Source of the DNA: Solea solea
Taxonomy: Eukaryota > Chordata > Actinopteri > Pleuronectiformes > Soleidae
Reading direction: 5' to 3'
DNA: 64,000 nt
Assembly (NCBI RefSeq): GCF_958295425.1
Contig: NC_081151.1
Location: forward strand, 17,304,659-17,368,658
The position numbers and the translations under genes are program-made. The notes beneath the pieces were generated by a model that worked only from the letters and a program-made list of their open reading frames with translations, did no database searches and was not told where the DNA came from. Positions 34,431 through 47,055 of the stretch are shown here, one piece after another (the stretch's first letter is position 1; every line of letters starts with the position of its first letter).

Positions 34431-34761
34431 AAAAACAGGTCACGTTATTATAAAAACCAAAACAAACAGTCTTCCGGGAACAAGTGCACTACGCATGCGC
34501 ACATCTGTAGGTGCGCGTGACATATACCGCGGCGTCGCCCAGGAGAGCGGCGTTTGCTGAGGCTTAAATAATCTGATTGGTTTGAGACACGACGGCGGCC
34601 GAGCCGTGAATAAATATCGAACACCTCCAGCGGCAAACGTTTACTTCCTTTGTCAGCAGCACGCGCTCACTTTATCACGTGACTTTCCAACTTTATGTCA
34701 ATTCGTCTTCGTGTGATGAGACAGTGAAAGTGAAGCCGTTAGTGTCGCCAGGTCCACCAAA
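34430..34761. promoter_or_regulatory. Right copy of the bidirectional promoter, upstream of fuca2
   Basis: Repeats the left copy, including the NRF1-like GCATGCGCACATCTG at 34493-34507, CGGCGTCGCCCAGGAGAGCGGCG at 34531 onward and CACCTCCAGCGGCAAACGTTTACTTCC. It ends 90 bp or less before the fuca2 start codon, so the transcription start is probably within 34600-34740. Confidence 0.6.
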
Positions 34762-37700
34762 ATGGAGGGCTTAACACTCCTTTCTTTGCTGTTACCGTTG
34801 CTGCTTTTCGACACTGGCGACGCCAAATACGAACCGAACTGGAAATCCATCGACTCCAGACCATCACCTGAATGGTTTGACCAAGCCAAGTTTGGGATCT
34901 TTATACACTGGGGGGTTTTCTCTGTCCCGAGCTTCGGCAGCGAGTGGTTTTGGTAAGTTTGGTCGCCCATTTGATCACGACTGTAGATATAGCATGACTA
35001 ATGAAACCACATACAGTCAGGTGAGGTAATCGCACATTCGAATTTAGTGTTTTTTTCAATTATTAAAACAAGCTTTCGGATTTTTACAGCTTCTTAAATT
35101 ATTAAAACTGAATATTTTTTTTGTTCATGGACCTTGGAGAACATCATCACTTCCAGGTTCACCAATGAGCGTTTTCCAAGTTCCATGCAATGTTGATTAA
35201 CTTGCTTTCCTGGAATGTTTAGTCCTAATCTTAAGCAAGTGAATCTGCAATGCTGTCATGTAATTAAACGTGATCCATTTCCTTCTACAGTACAATGAAA
35301 AAACGCACTCGTTTAGAGAGATACAGTCAGAAATACACGGCCAATTCATCGTTTTCTTTCTCCTCCAGGTTAGGGTACTCCGATTAGGCAAATTGTCCAC
35401 TTGCCTGTCTTAGTCGGACTATGGCCTTAGTCCGGCTAAACTGTGCATGTAAACGCACTGAGTGTGGCCGTTTATTGGCCGAAAATTAATTTGTTCTTTA
35501 GGCAAGGACCTTGCTTTACATTGTGTTGTATTTTTACAGTTAATTGCACTTTTGTTTTATTAATTTCACATTAAGTCAGCAGTACACATTACTGTACTGT
35601 ACTGTTACATATTTATCTGCGGACACATTGCTGCACTGTTAGTGTGTGCACAATACTGTGCACAGCACAACTGGTTTTTACTAACAATGGGTTGATATGG
35701 TTGTATTTAGGTTTTTCTCCCCCGATTTCTCAACTGGAACCCAGTCAACTCGGAGGTGACATCACTCCCAGTTCCAATTGCTTGTGTATGATGTAAATGG
35801 ACGCACCATTACTATGCAAACGAAGAACAACAACGTCTTTTGTTGAATGCAGAGGTGAACTGTTGTTCACTGATCACTCTTACAAAATGGAAGGGGGAGA
35901 GCAGAAGAGTCTACCATTTGTTACATTCTGCAGTCTCACCACTAGATGTCACTAATTCTTACATAATGGACCTTTCAAATTCAAAACACAGCATCAGTAT
36001 AAGGTTTTTCAACAGGTGTACAACAGGTCAAGCATCTCTAATCTCTAAATTAACACTTCACTTTTTTTTATCACCGACCAATTCAAGGTGAAACACATGA
36101 CGTAGACAGATTTTAAAACAAATCTTTCATGTGTTTTTAATGAAATTTTCTTTTGCAGGTATTACTGGCAGAAGCAAAAATTCCAGCCGTATGTCGACTT
36201 CATGAGGAAAAATTATCCCCCCGACTTCAAGTATCAAGACTTTGCTCCACATTTTACTGCCGAGTTCTTTAATGCCAAAGAATGGACAGATATCTTTGCC
36301 TCATCTGGGGCAAAATATATCGTCCTGACGACCAAACACCATGAAGGTAAAATACAGGATAGATGTCCTGTCTTTTTACCTGTTTCAGGATTTGGTGTTT
36401 ATTGTTCATTTAAAAGTACACAGCCATAACCTTTCATATACCTACAATAAATCCCTCAGGTTTCACAATGTGGGGTTCAAAAACCTCATGGAATTGGAAT
36501 GCAGTCGATGTTGGACCCAAAAGGGACCTGGTGGATGAAGTGGCGACTGCTCTCCGTGCCAACAGTGACCTACGTCTAGGGCTGTACCATTCCCTCTTTG
36601 AGTGGTTCAACCCGCTCTTCGAACAGGATGCCGCCAATAAGTTCAAGACAAACTATTTCCCGACCAGTAAATCCCTGCCAGAGCTTTATGAGCTCATCCT
36701 CAAGTACAAGCCGGAGTTGCTGTGGTCTGATGGAGACGGAGATGCACCTGACACTTACTGGAACAGCACAGGTTTCTTAGCGTGGCTCTACAATGACAGG
36801 TAATAGGCCTGTTGTGCGTCTGTGTTGTGGTGAAACTAAATATCTGAAATTTTTGCAACGCAGTGAGTGCTGTCAGTGTGCAATTTGATACTTGGGTTAA
36901 GGAAGTAGATGAAACCGGTCTTTTGTTGACGCTGAAATAAACTATTAAACTCGGCCATCTAGTCAAAACAACTGAATTAGTTAGTAAAGGATAAGATTTT
37001 TGTTTTAATTCGTTCTTCTCCACACATGTATCAAATACTGAGGCTGACTCATCTACGTGTGTTTTGTTCTTCCACAGTCCAGTGCGAGAAACTGTGGTGA
37101 CAAATGATCGGTGGGGTTACGGCTCCATCTGCAACCACGGTGGGTATTACACCTGCTCCGATCGCTACCAGCCAGGACACCTGATCAAACACAAATGGGA
37201 AAACTGCATGTCCATTGACAGAAGGTCCTGGGGTTATAGACGTGAAGCTCCGCTCAGTGACTACCTCAGCACAAAGCAGCTTGTGGCGGTGAGAGATGAA
37301 TTTCTCATTAACCTTTTATTATGGAACAAATCTGTTGAAGTGCTCCATCTATGACAAAAGCATCTGGTAGGATTTAATGGTTTACTGAAGAAGAAGAAGA
37401 AGAAGAAGAGCTCTATTCTTCAGACCAAGTTTTGTGAAACAGTGTTTTACCATTTACAATATTCACCCCTAAAGCAGCTTCATCTGATCTACAACATCTT
37501 CACTGGCACATGGAGCCTTTACCAGGTACCTTGTGTCCGGTGTGCAGACCTAAGACGAGAGCACTATATTAAGTTACTGCAAATGCAGACTGAAGGTTTC
37601 ACATCCTACAGCTGCAGTTTCACATACAAGTGGCAAACCATAGCTTGACTTTTATTTTGAAGTAATGGCTAGAAGGAGAATTGGCATTAACTATCCATTG

Positions 37701-40107
37701 GGATTTTAAAAAATCTTATGTTTTGGCATAATTCAATGACCCTTCACTTACTTTACACTTAGTAAACAACTAATCTACAAAATGACCTACAGATTAATTG
37801 ATTGTGAAAATAATCATTAGTTGTCGCCCTACTTACCTATGATCTATGATGTCGTCTTTGAAATATTTCGCAAACCCAAAAGCTACATGTTTTATTTTTC
37901 GGGTTGACCAAAGAAGCTCCACTCAAAGTCCACTTGCTCTGTTGTTTGCAAGATTGTGTCTATCGCTTAGTTTCTTTCAGCCGATAAAGTTTTGTCAAAC
38001 GTCCCATTTTTCTTCAAATCTGCTGGACTTTTCCCTCCACGCTTGCTGATGCTTAAAAGTGGAAGTTCAGAGTTCATTATTGACTTTGCAAACGGGCAGT
38101 TAGTTGGCTGAAAAGCTTCAGAAGAGGAGAGAATGAGGAACTTTGGTTGAACAGTCAGCACCACAATCAGAAATTTGAAATAACAGCCACTTTTCCACCA
38201 CATGAAACCATTTTAAATACAAGAGCAAGGGCTTTTTTCCTCCTCCATCTGCATTATAGCTTGTTGATTAATCAAGTACTGAATGCAATGTCAGAAAATA
38301 ATGAAAAATGCACATATAAAATACCCATAGCCATGTTAAAATTAACATTTTGGACATTTTCAGTCACCAAATTACATAAAGTGAGTAACTGACTGTGCAA
38401 ATGTTTTGTGTGTGTGTTTCAGACCTTAGTAGAGACGGTGTCCTGTGGTGGAAACCTGCTCTTGAACGTTGGTCCAACGCACGACGGACGAATCGCGCCC
38501 ATCTACGAGGAGCGTCTGCGGCAGGTGGGTCAGTGGCTGAAGGTGAACGGAGAAGCCATCTACAACACGACGGCGTGGCGAGCTCAGAACGACAGCGTCA
38601 CTCCTCATATCTGGTGGGTGTTTTGTGTATTAGTGACCACGATAAAAAAAAAAAACACACAGGATGCATGTATCATTTGAAAAGGTTAATGTACATTTAT
38701 ACAAACATACGTTTGGGTAATGCATTTAATTTCTGCAAATAAACTCTCCTAAATGTCACGAACTGGACCTTTTTCTAAAATATTTTATTCTCATTGTAAC
38801 ATCCCTGCTCGTACACATTTAGGACTGGAAAAAGCTATCCTTTCTCATCATGTAAAGTATTTTAAAGTTCATTAATGGGTCTTATTTTATCAACAGGTAC
38901 ACTTCCAAACCACAGGAAAAGGCCATCTTTGCCCTGATGCTGGAGTGGCCCAGTAACGGAACTGTGATTCTGCATGAACCTGTGGCTACACAAGGACAGA
39001 CTCAGGTAAAACGAGACCTAAAAAAAACACGCCATTCAACAATCCACATTGTTAAACGTCTTCTGACCATTTAAGATGTTACATTAGGGTCAGGAAAACA
39101 TGAATTCTACAGTATTTGCCTCCAAAGCAGCTTTATCTGGTCTTACAACGTCTTCACTGTCACTGGCACACAGAACTGTTATTAGTTCCTGACAAACCAA
39201 TAGTTATCAGTTACCTTGTGTCTGGTGTACAGGCCTTAAAAGGGCATGATTTTTAGAGCACGAAGGTTTCACTTCCTACAAAATAAAAGTGGCAAACCGC
39301 AGCTTGACTTTTATTTTGAAGTAATGGCAAGAAGGAGAATTGGCATTAACGTAATGTTTTGGCATAATTCAATGACCCTTCACTTACTTTGCACTTATTA
39401 AACAACTAATCTACTAAATAATCAACAGATTAATTGATTGTGAAAATAATCATTAGTTGCTCCAGTAAAGTGTCTAATTCACCCCATTCCAACACTGAGC
39501 CATTAACAACAGACGTCCTCCGTTATCTTACGGAGTTGTTTACAACACTTTTCACCCTGAAGTCTTCTTCTACTAATATTTTCCGGCAGGCTGTACGGTG
39601 AGAGGTGTAATGCTGCCCACCACAGTCCATAATAACCTCTCATTTTAACATAAATCCTGTGATTTTTAGAGAGAGAATGACACTTCTGGCCTCCATTTAC
39701 TGCCTTTTTTTTTTGGGGCAGCCCTTGGCCTAGTGGAAAGGGAACTTGCATTGTAACTGAAGGGTTGCCGGTTCAATTGGGTTAATTAGGCACTCTAAAT
39801 TGATCCACATCCAGTGTTCTCCTATAGTGCTGGTCCCAAGTCTAGATTAATGGTAGGGTTGTGTCAGGAGGGACATTCAGCATGAAGAGAAGGTAGCATA
39901 TCTACTTGTCTGTCAACATGTCAACCTTATTTTCATGTTTTTTGTTCTAAATAATAAAAAAAAAAGGTGGTGCTCCTCGGTGTCGGGACTCTGCCTTGGC
40001 AGCCTTTGAATCCCAGCGGGGGACTGACGGTCCTGCTGCCCCCGCTGCCCTTCAGCCAGATGCCATGTCAGTGGGCCTGGACACTGAAGCTGACAGGTGC
40101 CGCTTAA
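34762..40107 (+). CDS. fuca2: Tissue/plasma alpha-L-fucosidase 2 (GH29)
   Basis: GH29 retaining glycosidase that removes terminal alpha-L-fucose from glycoconjugates, secreted or lysosomal. Exons: 34762-34952, 36159-36346, 36460-36799, 37078-37288, 38423-38613, 38897-39005, 39967-40107. They join in phase for 456 aa (human FUCA2 467). Residues 1-21 form a signal peptide (Leu-rich core ending GDA). [30 protein letters not shown] and [16 protein letters not shown] are family hallmarks. D217 in WSDG corresponds to the catalytic nucleophile of GH29. Exons 4-5 ([33 protein letters not shown]) match FUCA2 better than FUCA1. The last exon has an A-rich acceptor. It lies head-to-head with a decayed tatdn3 copy. 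Confidence 0.95.
37440..37832. repeat. fuca2 intronic direct repeat, copy 1
   Basis: In intron 4. The blocks AAAGCAGCTTCATCTGATCT, CTTGACTTTTATTTTGAAGTAATGG, GGCATAATTCAATGACCCTTCACTTACTTT and TTGATTGTGAAAATAATCATTAGTTG recur in the same order at 39105-39465 in intron 6. Confidence 0.8.
39105..39465. repeat. fuca2 intronic direct repeat, copy 2
   Basis: In intron 6, same orientation and block order as 37440-37832. Exons 5 and 6 lie between the copies. Either the same dispersed element inserted twice or intronic sequence was locally copied. Confidence 0.8.
39715..39890 (+). mobile_element. tRNA-derived SINE
   Basis: In fuca2 intron 6. The head GGGGCAGCCCTTGGCCTAGTGGAAAG... contains an A-box-like TGGCCTAGTGG and a B-box-like GGTTCAAT 40 bp later. 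The body GTGCTGGTCCCAAGTCTAGAT...GGGTTGTGTCAGGAGGGACATTCAGC is the conserved tail region of common fish SINEs. Confidence 0.7.
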
Positions 40108-40533
40108 AGGGAAACCAGATCACTTGAGGAGGCCAGACAGAGCCGGAGGACCCTGGAGGGAAACTAGCTTTTTATGTTTAAATCACTGAAGACCAACTGA
40201 ATGACATACGGGACAATCAAAGAGTGAGGGCAAAATGTGTGCACTATAGTGTAATTTTAGCTTCTTTTTTTTTTTTGGTTTTTATTGAATGATTATGTAG
40301 GTAAATGGAGACCAAATACACTATTTTATGCTGCTTCATGTTCTAGCTGTACTTTAACTTTGGGAACAGGTTCCATAACATGGGTTTAGTAGTAACAGGG
40401 AACCATGAGACAACATTGATTTTGTCTGCTCATCTGTGATGATTGTTTTCTTTATTTTTTTTTTTTACATTTGATTTTTATAATGATGAATGTAGTAGTG
40501 TTTGTGTTTGAATGTGCTCAGGGAAAACATTGA

Positions 40534-40539
40534 AATAAA
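40534..40539 (+). terminator. fuca2 polyadenylation signal
   Basis: AATAAA about 430 bp after the fuca2 stop. The same sequence context is kept at the end of the fuca2 pseudogene (32447-32452), which supports it as the real transcript end. Confidence 0.65.
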
Positions 40540-40892
40540 ATGAATGATGATTTAATGATCTAATGTTTGTAGGTTTTGTAGGTATAGACACACCTCACAC
40601 TACAGCATCTCCCTTGGAGGCAAACTGTGTTTGGGCTATTTAAATAAAATGGACTTGTTGTAATCGTTATTTTTAGAAAGTGTCACACTGAGATTTTAAT
40701 TGCTTACAAGTGAGCTCTAGTCATCTGCATGTCTCCTACATGCATTTTTATTTATTAATTATCATAATAATTAGTATATTATCACAGGTACTCCCGCTCA
40801 TCTGGAGTATCTCAGATAATGCGTCCCTCAGGCGCCCCCTGCTGCTCACATCTGTAACAGCACCGCAGCTGTGCGGGGAAGATCAGCAATCT

Positions 40893-40908
40893 CCCCCCCC
40901 CCCCCCCC
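40893..40908. repeat. Poly-C tract
   Basis: Sixteen consecutive C upstream of the putative hivep2 first exon. Confidence 0.9.
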
Positions 40909-40959
40909 AGCAGCAGCGCGCACACGATCCAGGAAAACGCCAACATGAGTCGTTTTTGT

Positions 40960-41362
40960 GCAGATAAACACGTGTGAGAAGTGTAGTTCTCAGCAGGAGG
41001 CAGAGTGAGCGCTGCTGAGTATCTGCTCTCCCGCGGATTCACGTCATTTCTTCTTCTTCCCTATCTCTCTCTCTTTCTCTCTGCGGTACATGTAGGTGTA
41101 TTTGTCACCTGAGATGGTGAGTTCAGTACAGGCCACAGCTCACTGTTGTGTCTGCTCTCTGTTGCACGCCTTTAAAGTGGGTGGTCCCTCTCCTGCAAAT
41201 GTTCCATGACGTGCTGATGGGGGGTTTTCAAGGGGTTCTTCTCACGTCCGTGCATTCCCCCCTCTGCTTCAGCAGCAGCAGCAAAAGGCGATCCCCCGCG
41301 CCTGACAGCTGATCATCCCCTAAACAACAACAACAACAGCAGCAGCAAAAACCACGGGAGGG
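40960..41362 (+). promoter_or_regulatory. Putative hivep2 promoter and non-coding first exon
   Basis: GC-richer patch with CA(G)CAGCAGCAGCAA repeats and pyrimidine tracts, ending in CACGGGAGG|GTGAGAATC at about 41361, a good donor. It is the only donor-bearing GC-rich patch found between fuca2 and the hivep2 coding exon, about 7 kb downstream. Assignment to hivep2 is inferred from position only. Confidence 0.35.
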
Positions 41363-41523
41363 TGAGAATCATGTGTGGACTGGACAATTGTATCACATTA
41401 TTGTTCATTATCTTCAGGGGCGTGCACAGACATTTCACGGGCTTAAGTGAAAAAGGGGCACCTATTTATAATTATTAAATGCAAAAAAATTATTATTGTA
41501 GCAAATGTATATATTTTGTATAT

Positions 41524-41574
41524 GTTGATGAGATTGTATATATATATATATATACACAATCTCATCAACATATG
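41524..41574. repeat. Hairpin-forming palindrome around an (AT)n core
   Basis: GTTGATGAGATTGT on the left pairs exactly with ACAATCTCATCAAC on the right, across about 20 bp of TA repeats. Confidence 0.9.
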
Positions 41575-41672
41575 ATGTATATACACATATATGTATATAT
41601 GTATATACACATATATATGTATATACATATATGTATATATGTATATACACATATGTGTATATATATATATAT
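41575..41672. repeat. ATATGTATACAC-type low-complexity repeat
   Basis: Alternating TATATGTATATACACATA units. It accounts for the Tyr/Ile-rich open frames on both strands. Confidence 0.9.
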
Positions 41673-41679
41673 TTAAGAA

Positions 41680-42025
41680 TACGATATTATTGAAATCACA
41701 ATATGATATTGTCACAATATTTAAGACATGATACGATATTGTCATGATATTTAAGTCGCAATACGATATTGTCACGATATTTAAGTCACAATATGATATT
41801 GTCACGATATTTAAGACATGATACGATATTGTCATGATATTTAAGTCACATTACGATATTGTCACGATATTTAAGTATAATACGATATTGTCAAGACATT
41901 TAAGTCACAATACATTATTGTCATGATATTTAAGTCACGGTATGCTATTGTTACAATATTTAAGTTACAATTCAATATTACCATGATATTTAAGTCACAA
42001 TATGATATTGTCATGATGTAGTGTT
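41680..42025. repeat. 30-bp minisatellite, about 11 copies
   Basis: Unit approximately CACAATACGATATTGTCACGATATTTAAGT with scattered changes. Each unit contains an internal near-palindrome (ATATTGTCACGATAT). Confidence 0.9.
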
Positions 42026-43145
42026 TCATATTAGTCAATATTTATAATTGTTGCGATAAAATTCCACATGATTGAAGATTGAGTTTTACACCTAAATTTA
42101 AGTTAAAAAAAACAGTCAAAGTACCAGCGTGTAGAATTAAGGTGAAATTATTTTAAATTTGGCAGAAATATGTGATAAGATAATTATAGATAATTATTTG
42201 AGTTTTGATGCTAACTGAAGGCTACATAGGTTCTCCAGCACACTTGGTAGATTAGTGTGCTGGTGACACTTCAACATGCAACTTCACCAATATTTGTTGC
42301 ACACATTTTTCATTGTGGTTTTAGAATTCTTTGTGAAGAACAAAAGTGTGTATGTGTGAGCAGGACATGGAAATAATAGAGGGATTTTAAACTCACGAGC
42401 AACAAGCACCGCCTCTTTTTTGGAGTTCTGGCTCTTGATTGGATAAAGTATAGCGAAATACTTCTGATTTACTGTCATAGTCGTGGTTCTGAGAAACCCA
42501 CGTTACTGACACTAGGTGTTGGAATATACTGTATAGCTATTTAACACAGATTTCAACCAACAGCTGCTTCAATTTGATGCTGAATCACACTTTTACGCGG
42601 TTTTAATGCACATAAGCACATACATATAATACATAACGCCGCGTGGTCAAATAGTCAGTGTCGCTGCAGCCCTCGTTTTTCCGCTCATTTCTACAGTCTG
42701 TGATCAGTGGCTGTAATTATATATGTAGACAGGAACTGGGGGGGAACGGTTGGAGACGTTGGCACGGTTGCCATGGAAACACACTCATCATGTCAGTTTA
42801 TTTTCAGGTACTGCTGTGATAATGTGATAAGTACAGTATGCGCCTGGTTTAAGAGGCCGCCTTAAAGAGATGGATAAATTAGACGAGGGTTATTTTATCG
42901 AGAGAAAAATAATCTGATTATTATGTGTGTGTGTATACATATATATATGTATTATTATTATTTTTTTTAATAATGCATCAAGTGAGGTGACGTGGAAGCT
43001 GGCAGAGGGGTTTAAGGGTATACGCAGCATTCATTGGTGTTCAGCTGTTTGTTCAGTATGTCCTGTATGTGATATCTCAGTCAGTCATATGACAACAACT
43101 GCAGCCAGTGGGGAGGAAAACCTCATTCCTTCCATTCATAAACAG

Positions 43146-43170
43146 CACACACACACACACACACACACAC
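43146..43170. repeat. (CA)n microsatellite
   Basis: About 12 CA dinucleotides. Confidence 0.95.
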
Positions 43171-45286
43171 TCTCTGTTATCCCCTCTGTGCCCCTCTTCC
43201 CCTCCCGCCTGTGTTGCCACTAATAATACCATTAGAGGCCAGCTCGCAGTCAGGTGCATGTGTGGCATTCGATCACATGCACATTTGTGGCAGGTCTGAG
43301 TCAGTGAGTGAGCCCCGGTGCGGCTTTAGATCGCGGGGAAATGCCCGGCAGTGTGGAACATCCTGAGGGACAGACCATTGTATTTATAGCGACGGCTGAC
43401 TTGACCTTCACTGCACATTGACTATCAGCCATTTTAGCACCGCTCCTCCAGATACGGAATCCAGTATAATGGATCGCCGCAGCAGCAGTGCAGTGTAGTT
43501 AGCCTCAACTTCATCTTCAGCTTGTTAGAGGCTATGTCTAATAATAGCGCTCTGCAATTCCATACTGTGGAGCGACTCTGTCAATACACGCTCGCTGCAT
43601 TCACTGCTTTTTTGGTGCACAGGGAGGGAAATGCACTGTGAAATTACAGTTCTGCTGTGCGGGAAATAAAAGCCTGCCACTGGGGGAAAGATTTTTGAAC
43701 TCTTGAGGTGAAGTTCAACTATAAGAGGTTACATAAGTTTAAAGCCTTATTTTCTGCTGTGTAAGCTTTATATCAAGAGTAAGACCTCTGTTAACCATAG
43801 TAAGCACAGCTGGTGGAAGCCAAGGACTCCTATTCATAGAGGCACCCAGTTGTTCTCACCCGATGGCAAAAGAGTGAAACTGAAGGAGGATGGTCAAAGG
43901 AGGTGAAGTATTTTTACTTCTGTCAATTATATTGTATTAAAAGGCCAACGTTTCATACAAATGACACAGAGTGATCGTGCATTTATGGTTTAAAATCAAT
44001 GAGGAAACAGTGATTGCTGTGTTGAGGGCTTTAAATTAAGACCAGACAAATTGATAACGGAGATAGATTTTGGCACCGCAGTTTATCAACTGCTCTAGCA
44101 TTTATCCAACTAACACTTACGAATACAATTTAAGTAGAATTTGTAAAGTTCTACCTGTGTTCAAGAGTAGATATCATAAGTCTATGATATCTTAAAAATA
44201 GGGGTTTACCAATTTCCGACTTTGAAACTTAAGTTTAAAGTGCTCATTCTCCTGCACCAAAGTCAAGTAAGAAAATCAGCATTTTTATTTTGTGGGGACA
44301 CAGGAGCTGTTAGTTTACTGCTGCCTTATTCTGCAAGTTTGAGTGACAGGACAAAGGATCTCAAACACTGAAGTAACAAAATAACACACTTGAACTTAAT
44401 GATGAAATGAATTAACTGCTGTTTTTATCAATGGACTTTGGTGCAGGAGAGTGAGCAGCTTACAAAGCTACACAAACTTAAGTTCCCACGCAGAAAAAGG
44501 ACTGTTTAAAGACAAGTCACTAATAATGCTCAACACAGGATTTTGCACATTTAAACAGCGTAGCAACATGTCCACGGATACAAATTGTACAGTACTATGT
44601 GTATGACTGATGTACTCTGAAGTGCAATTTACAGTAAATGTAGTGTTTTGATGAGTGGCAGCCATTTTGAAATCCATATTGGGGTTGGGGTTTCCGGACA
44701 ACTGGACAGTAGCATACAGTTTGTCACAAACACACATCGAAAAACCTGAATTTTCCCTTTCTCAGAAATTTCTTCTTGTAAGTCTCAATTCTAGGATATA
44801 ACGCACACTTTAATAATTTACATATACGATGGATGTTCAGTTGTAAAGGCCAGATAATACAAGATAATACATACTATATCAGTTTGTCCATTAAAATATT
44901 GTCAAAGAGGCAGTAATGGCATATGTCGTGCTGAACTCATACATTACATTCACACTGCAGCTGCACATAATCTGCAGCATTGTCCTAGTTTTGCTTTCTT
45001 TTTTTCTCTCTCAATTTTTTTTTTTTCTTGCCGCGTTAATGACACCCCTCGCTCCATTCACAAAGCGAATCCTGTCGTGACGGGAAGAACTGGCTCTGAA
45101 AAAGGCTGTGGGTGTCTCAGGATTCAGAGAACATGTCCTCACAGTGAGCCACATGCTGTCTTTTTCATTGAGTTCCTCTCAATATACGCGCTGAATAGGA
45201 TCGTGTACATTCAGAGCTGCTGCTGCACCATGTGATTAGCGTCTTTCAAGGCACTTGTCAGTTTTTCACATCTCCTCTTCACCTCT

Positions 45287-45288
<2 letters not shown>

Positions 45289-45337
<49 letters not shown>

Positions 45338-45339
45338 TC
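45289..45339. repeat. (TA)n microsatellite
   Basis: About 25 TA dinucleotides with one CATATA interruption. Confidence 0.95.
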
Positions 45340-47021
45340 ATATTCTGTCCAACAGATTTATACACATAGATAATTATATATGTGTACCTGAGTGAATCTG
45401 TCTTTACCAGATGACACAATTTAGGGCTAAAATAAGTGGATGAATGGACTGTATCTCTCCAGCTCTCTACATCATGATATCCTCCTCCCCACTTTGTGTG
45501 CAGAGTGAGGCAGCTGCTGCTGCTGCCTCACTCTTTGAAACACAGCGAGAGAGGAAAAGCGTCCTTTAACGTGGGCTGTTGTGTAATCCCTCCCAGGGCC
45601 CCTTTGCTATTTTTGTGCCTGGGTCCGCGCGTCACGGTTGGGTATTTTCTCTGGTGACTAGCTCGCATCAATAGATCTTCTAATGTACACCCAGTCAGCC
45701 AGCAGCTTCATGACTGATGGGACTTTGCCTTGCTAATTTATTTCATTATTGTGACCCAGGCATGAGGAGAATGGAGAAACGGAGTATTCAGTATGAGGAA
45801 TGTCACATGTGACTGTCGATATGGGACAGGGACTATCCAAATGCCAGGTTTGTATGAGGATTATATTTGATGTCTGAATGTCAGCTGCTGTATGCGCCGA
45901 AGCCTTTTTTTTTTTTCCCTCCTCCATCAGATCCTGTGCTTTATGCCATTCTGATCACAGCGAGAGCCGATGATTGAGTCTGCATGCAATGTGCTGTGCT
46001 GCTGTTAGTGTACCACAGAGGGTTTTACCATCCAGCCTCTGAAGCCGGTCATCTCCCCATGATATTTATGGATTTGTTGTCAGCGTGCAGCTTCATGCCT
46101 GCTCCCTTTAATGGCCAAGTTGGCCTCTAATGATGTAATGTATCTTCATAGCCTGCATTTCTTTCTTCCTTTTGCTAATTTTCATCTCTTGTGTATGAAA
46201 TCACTAAGGGATGTGAGCCACGGATGTCGCCTGCTCAAATAAATGCCTCCACAATTAAGCCATTTGTCCATCCATGCAGACATACTGTACCACATTCTGC
46301 CCACAATTGTCCCGAAACACACCTACTGCCGCCCACCTGCCTCCTGTTGTTGCACGTCATTGCTGCCGTGTCATATATTTTCCTATGGGTTAGTGCTCGT
46401 TACTGGGAGTGAGAGAAATGTGCAGTGAGAGGCTTGCTGGTATGAAAAGTCTAAAAATCTGCACAGAGACTTGTCAACGAGAGTCTGAACGTGTCAGCTC
46501 TGTTCCCTCTCTATCGTGGTTACTTCAAAGGTATGCATTGTTTCTGAGGGTCTTATCTGGCTGTCACTCTGCACCCATATACCCCTTCCCTCCTCTCATG
46601 GCTCAGAGAGGATGGAAACTAAGCAATGAGGTCAGACCGACCTTGAAAGGGAGCTCCCTACCAGGCCTCTGTATGTTGTTACCCCCAGGCACCCCACTTA
46701 GTTTACCTCTGTAAACCTCCCTGTGTTGGAACATGGATCATTCCAGTCCACGGCCGCCCCTCTCACCATCATTCATACTGTAAGCCTTCATCAATTTTTT
46801 TTCCCTGTCTCTTGTGCTCCCCTCTAGTCTGCCTGCAAGCAGAGCTGCTGGACCACAAACAGGCAAAAGAGGGAATTAACATTTATTAAAACAATACGTA
46901 TATATATTTAGAAACGGTCATCCTTCCGAGCTATCTCTCGAGTCTGCATCTCGAGTCACCTTGGATTCATATCCTCTGGTTTTGTGCCGGAGAAGCATGC
47001 GGTGTGCTAACAAAGAAAGTG

Positions 47022-47055
47022 AGAGAGTGAGAGAGAGAGAGAGAGAGAGAGAAAA
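47022..47055. repeat. (GA)n microsatellite
   Basis: Purine tract of GA repeats followed by an A-rich run. Confidence 0.9.

Noticed and set aside
39715..39790. tRNA gene
   Set aside because: A- and B-box-like words are present but no cloverleaf can be drawn and the downstream body is that of a SINE.
41443..41835. 130-aa minus-strand open frame rich in Tyr and Ile
   Set aside because: Low-complexity product of AT microsatellite and 30-bp minisatellite sequence.
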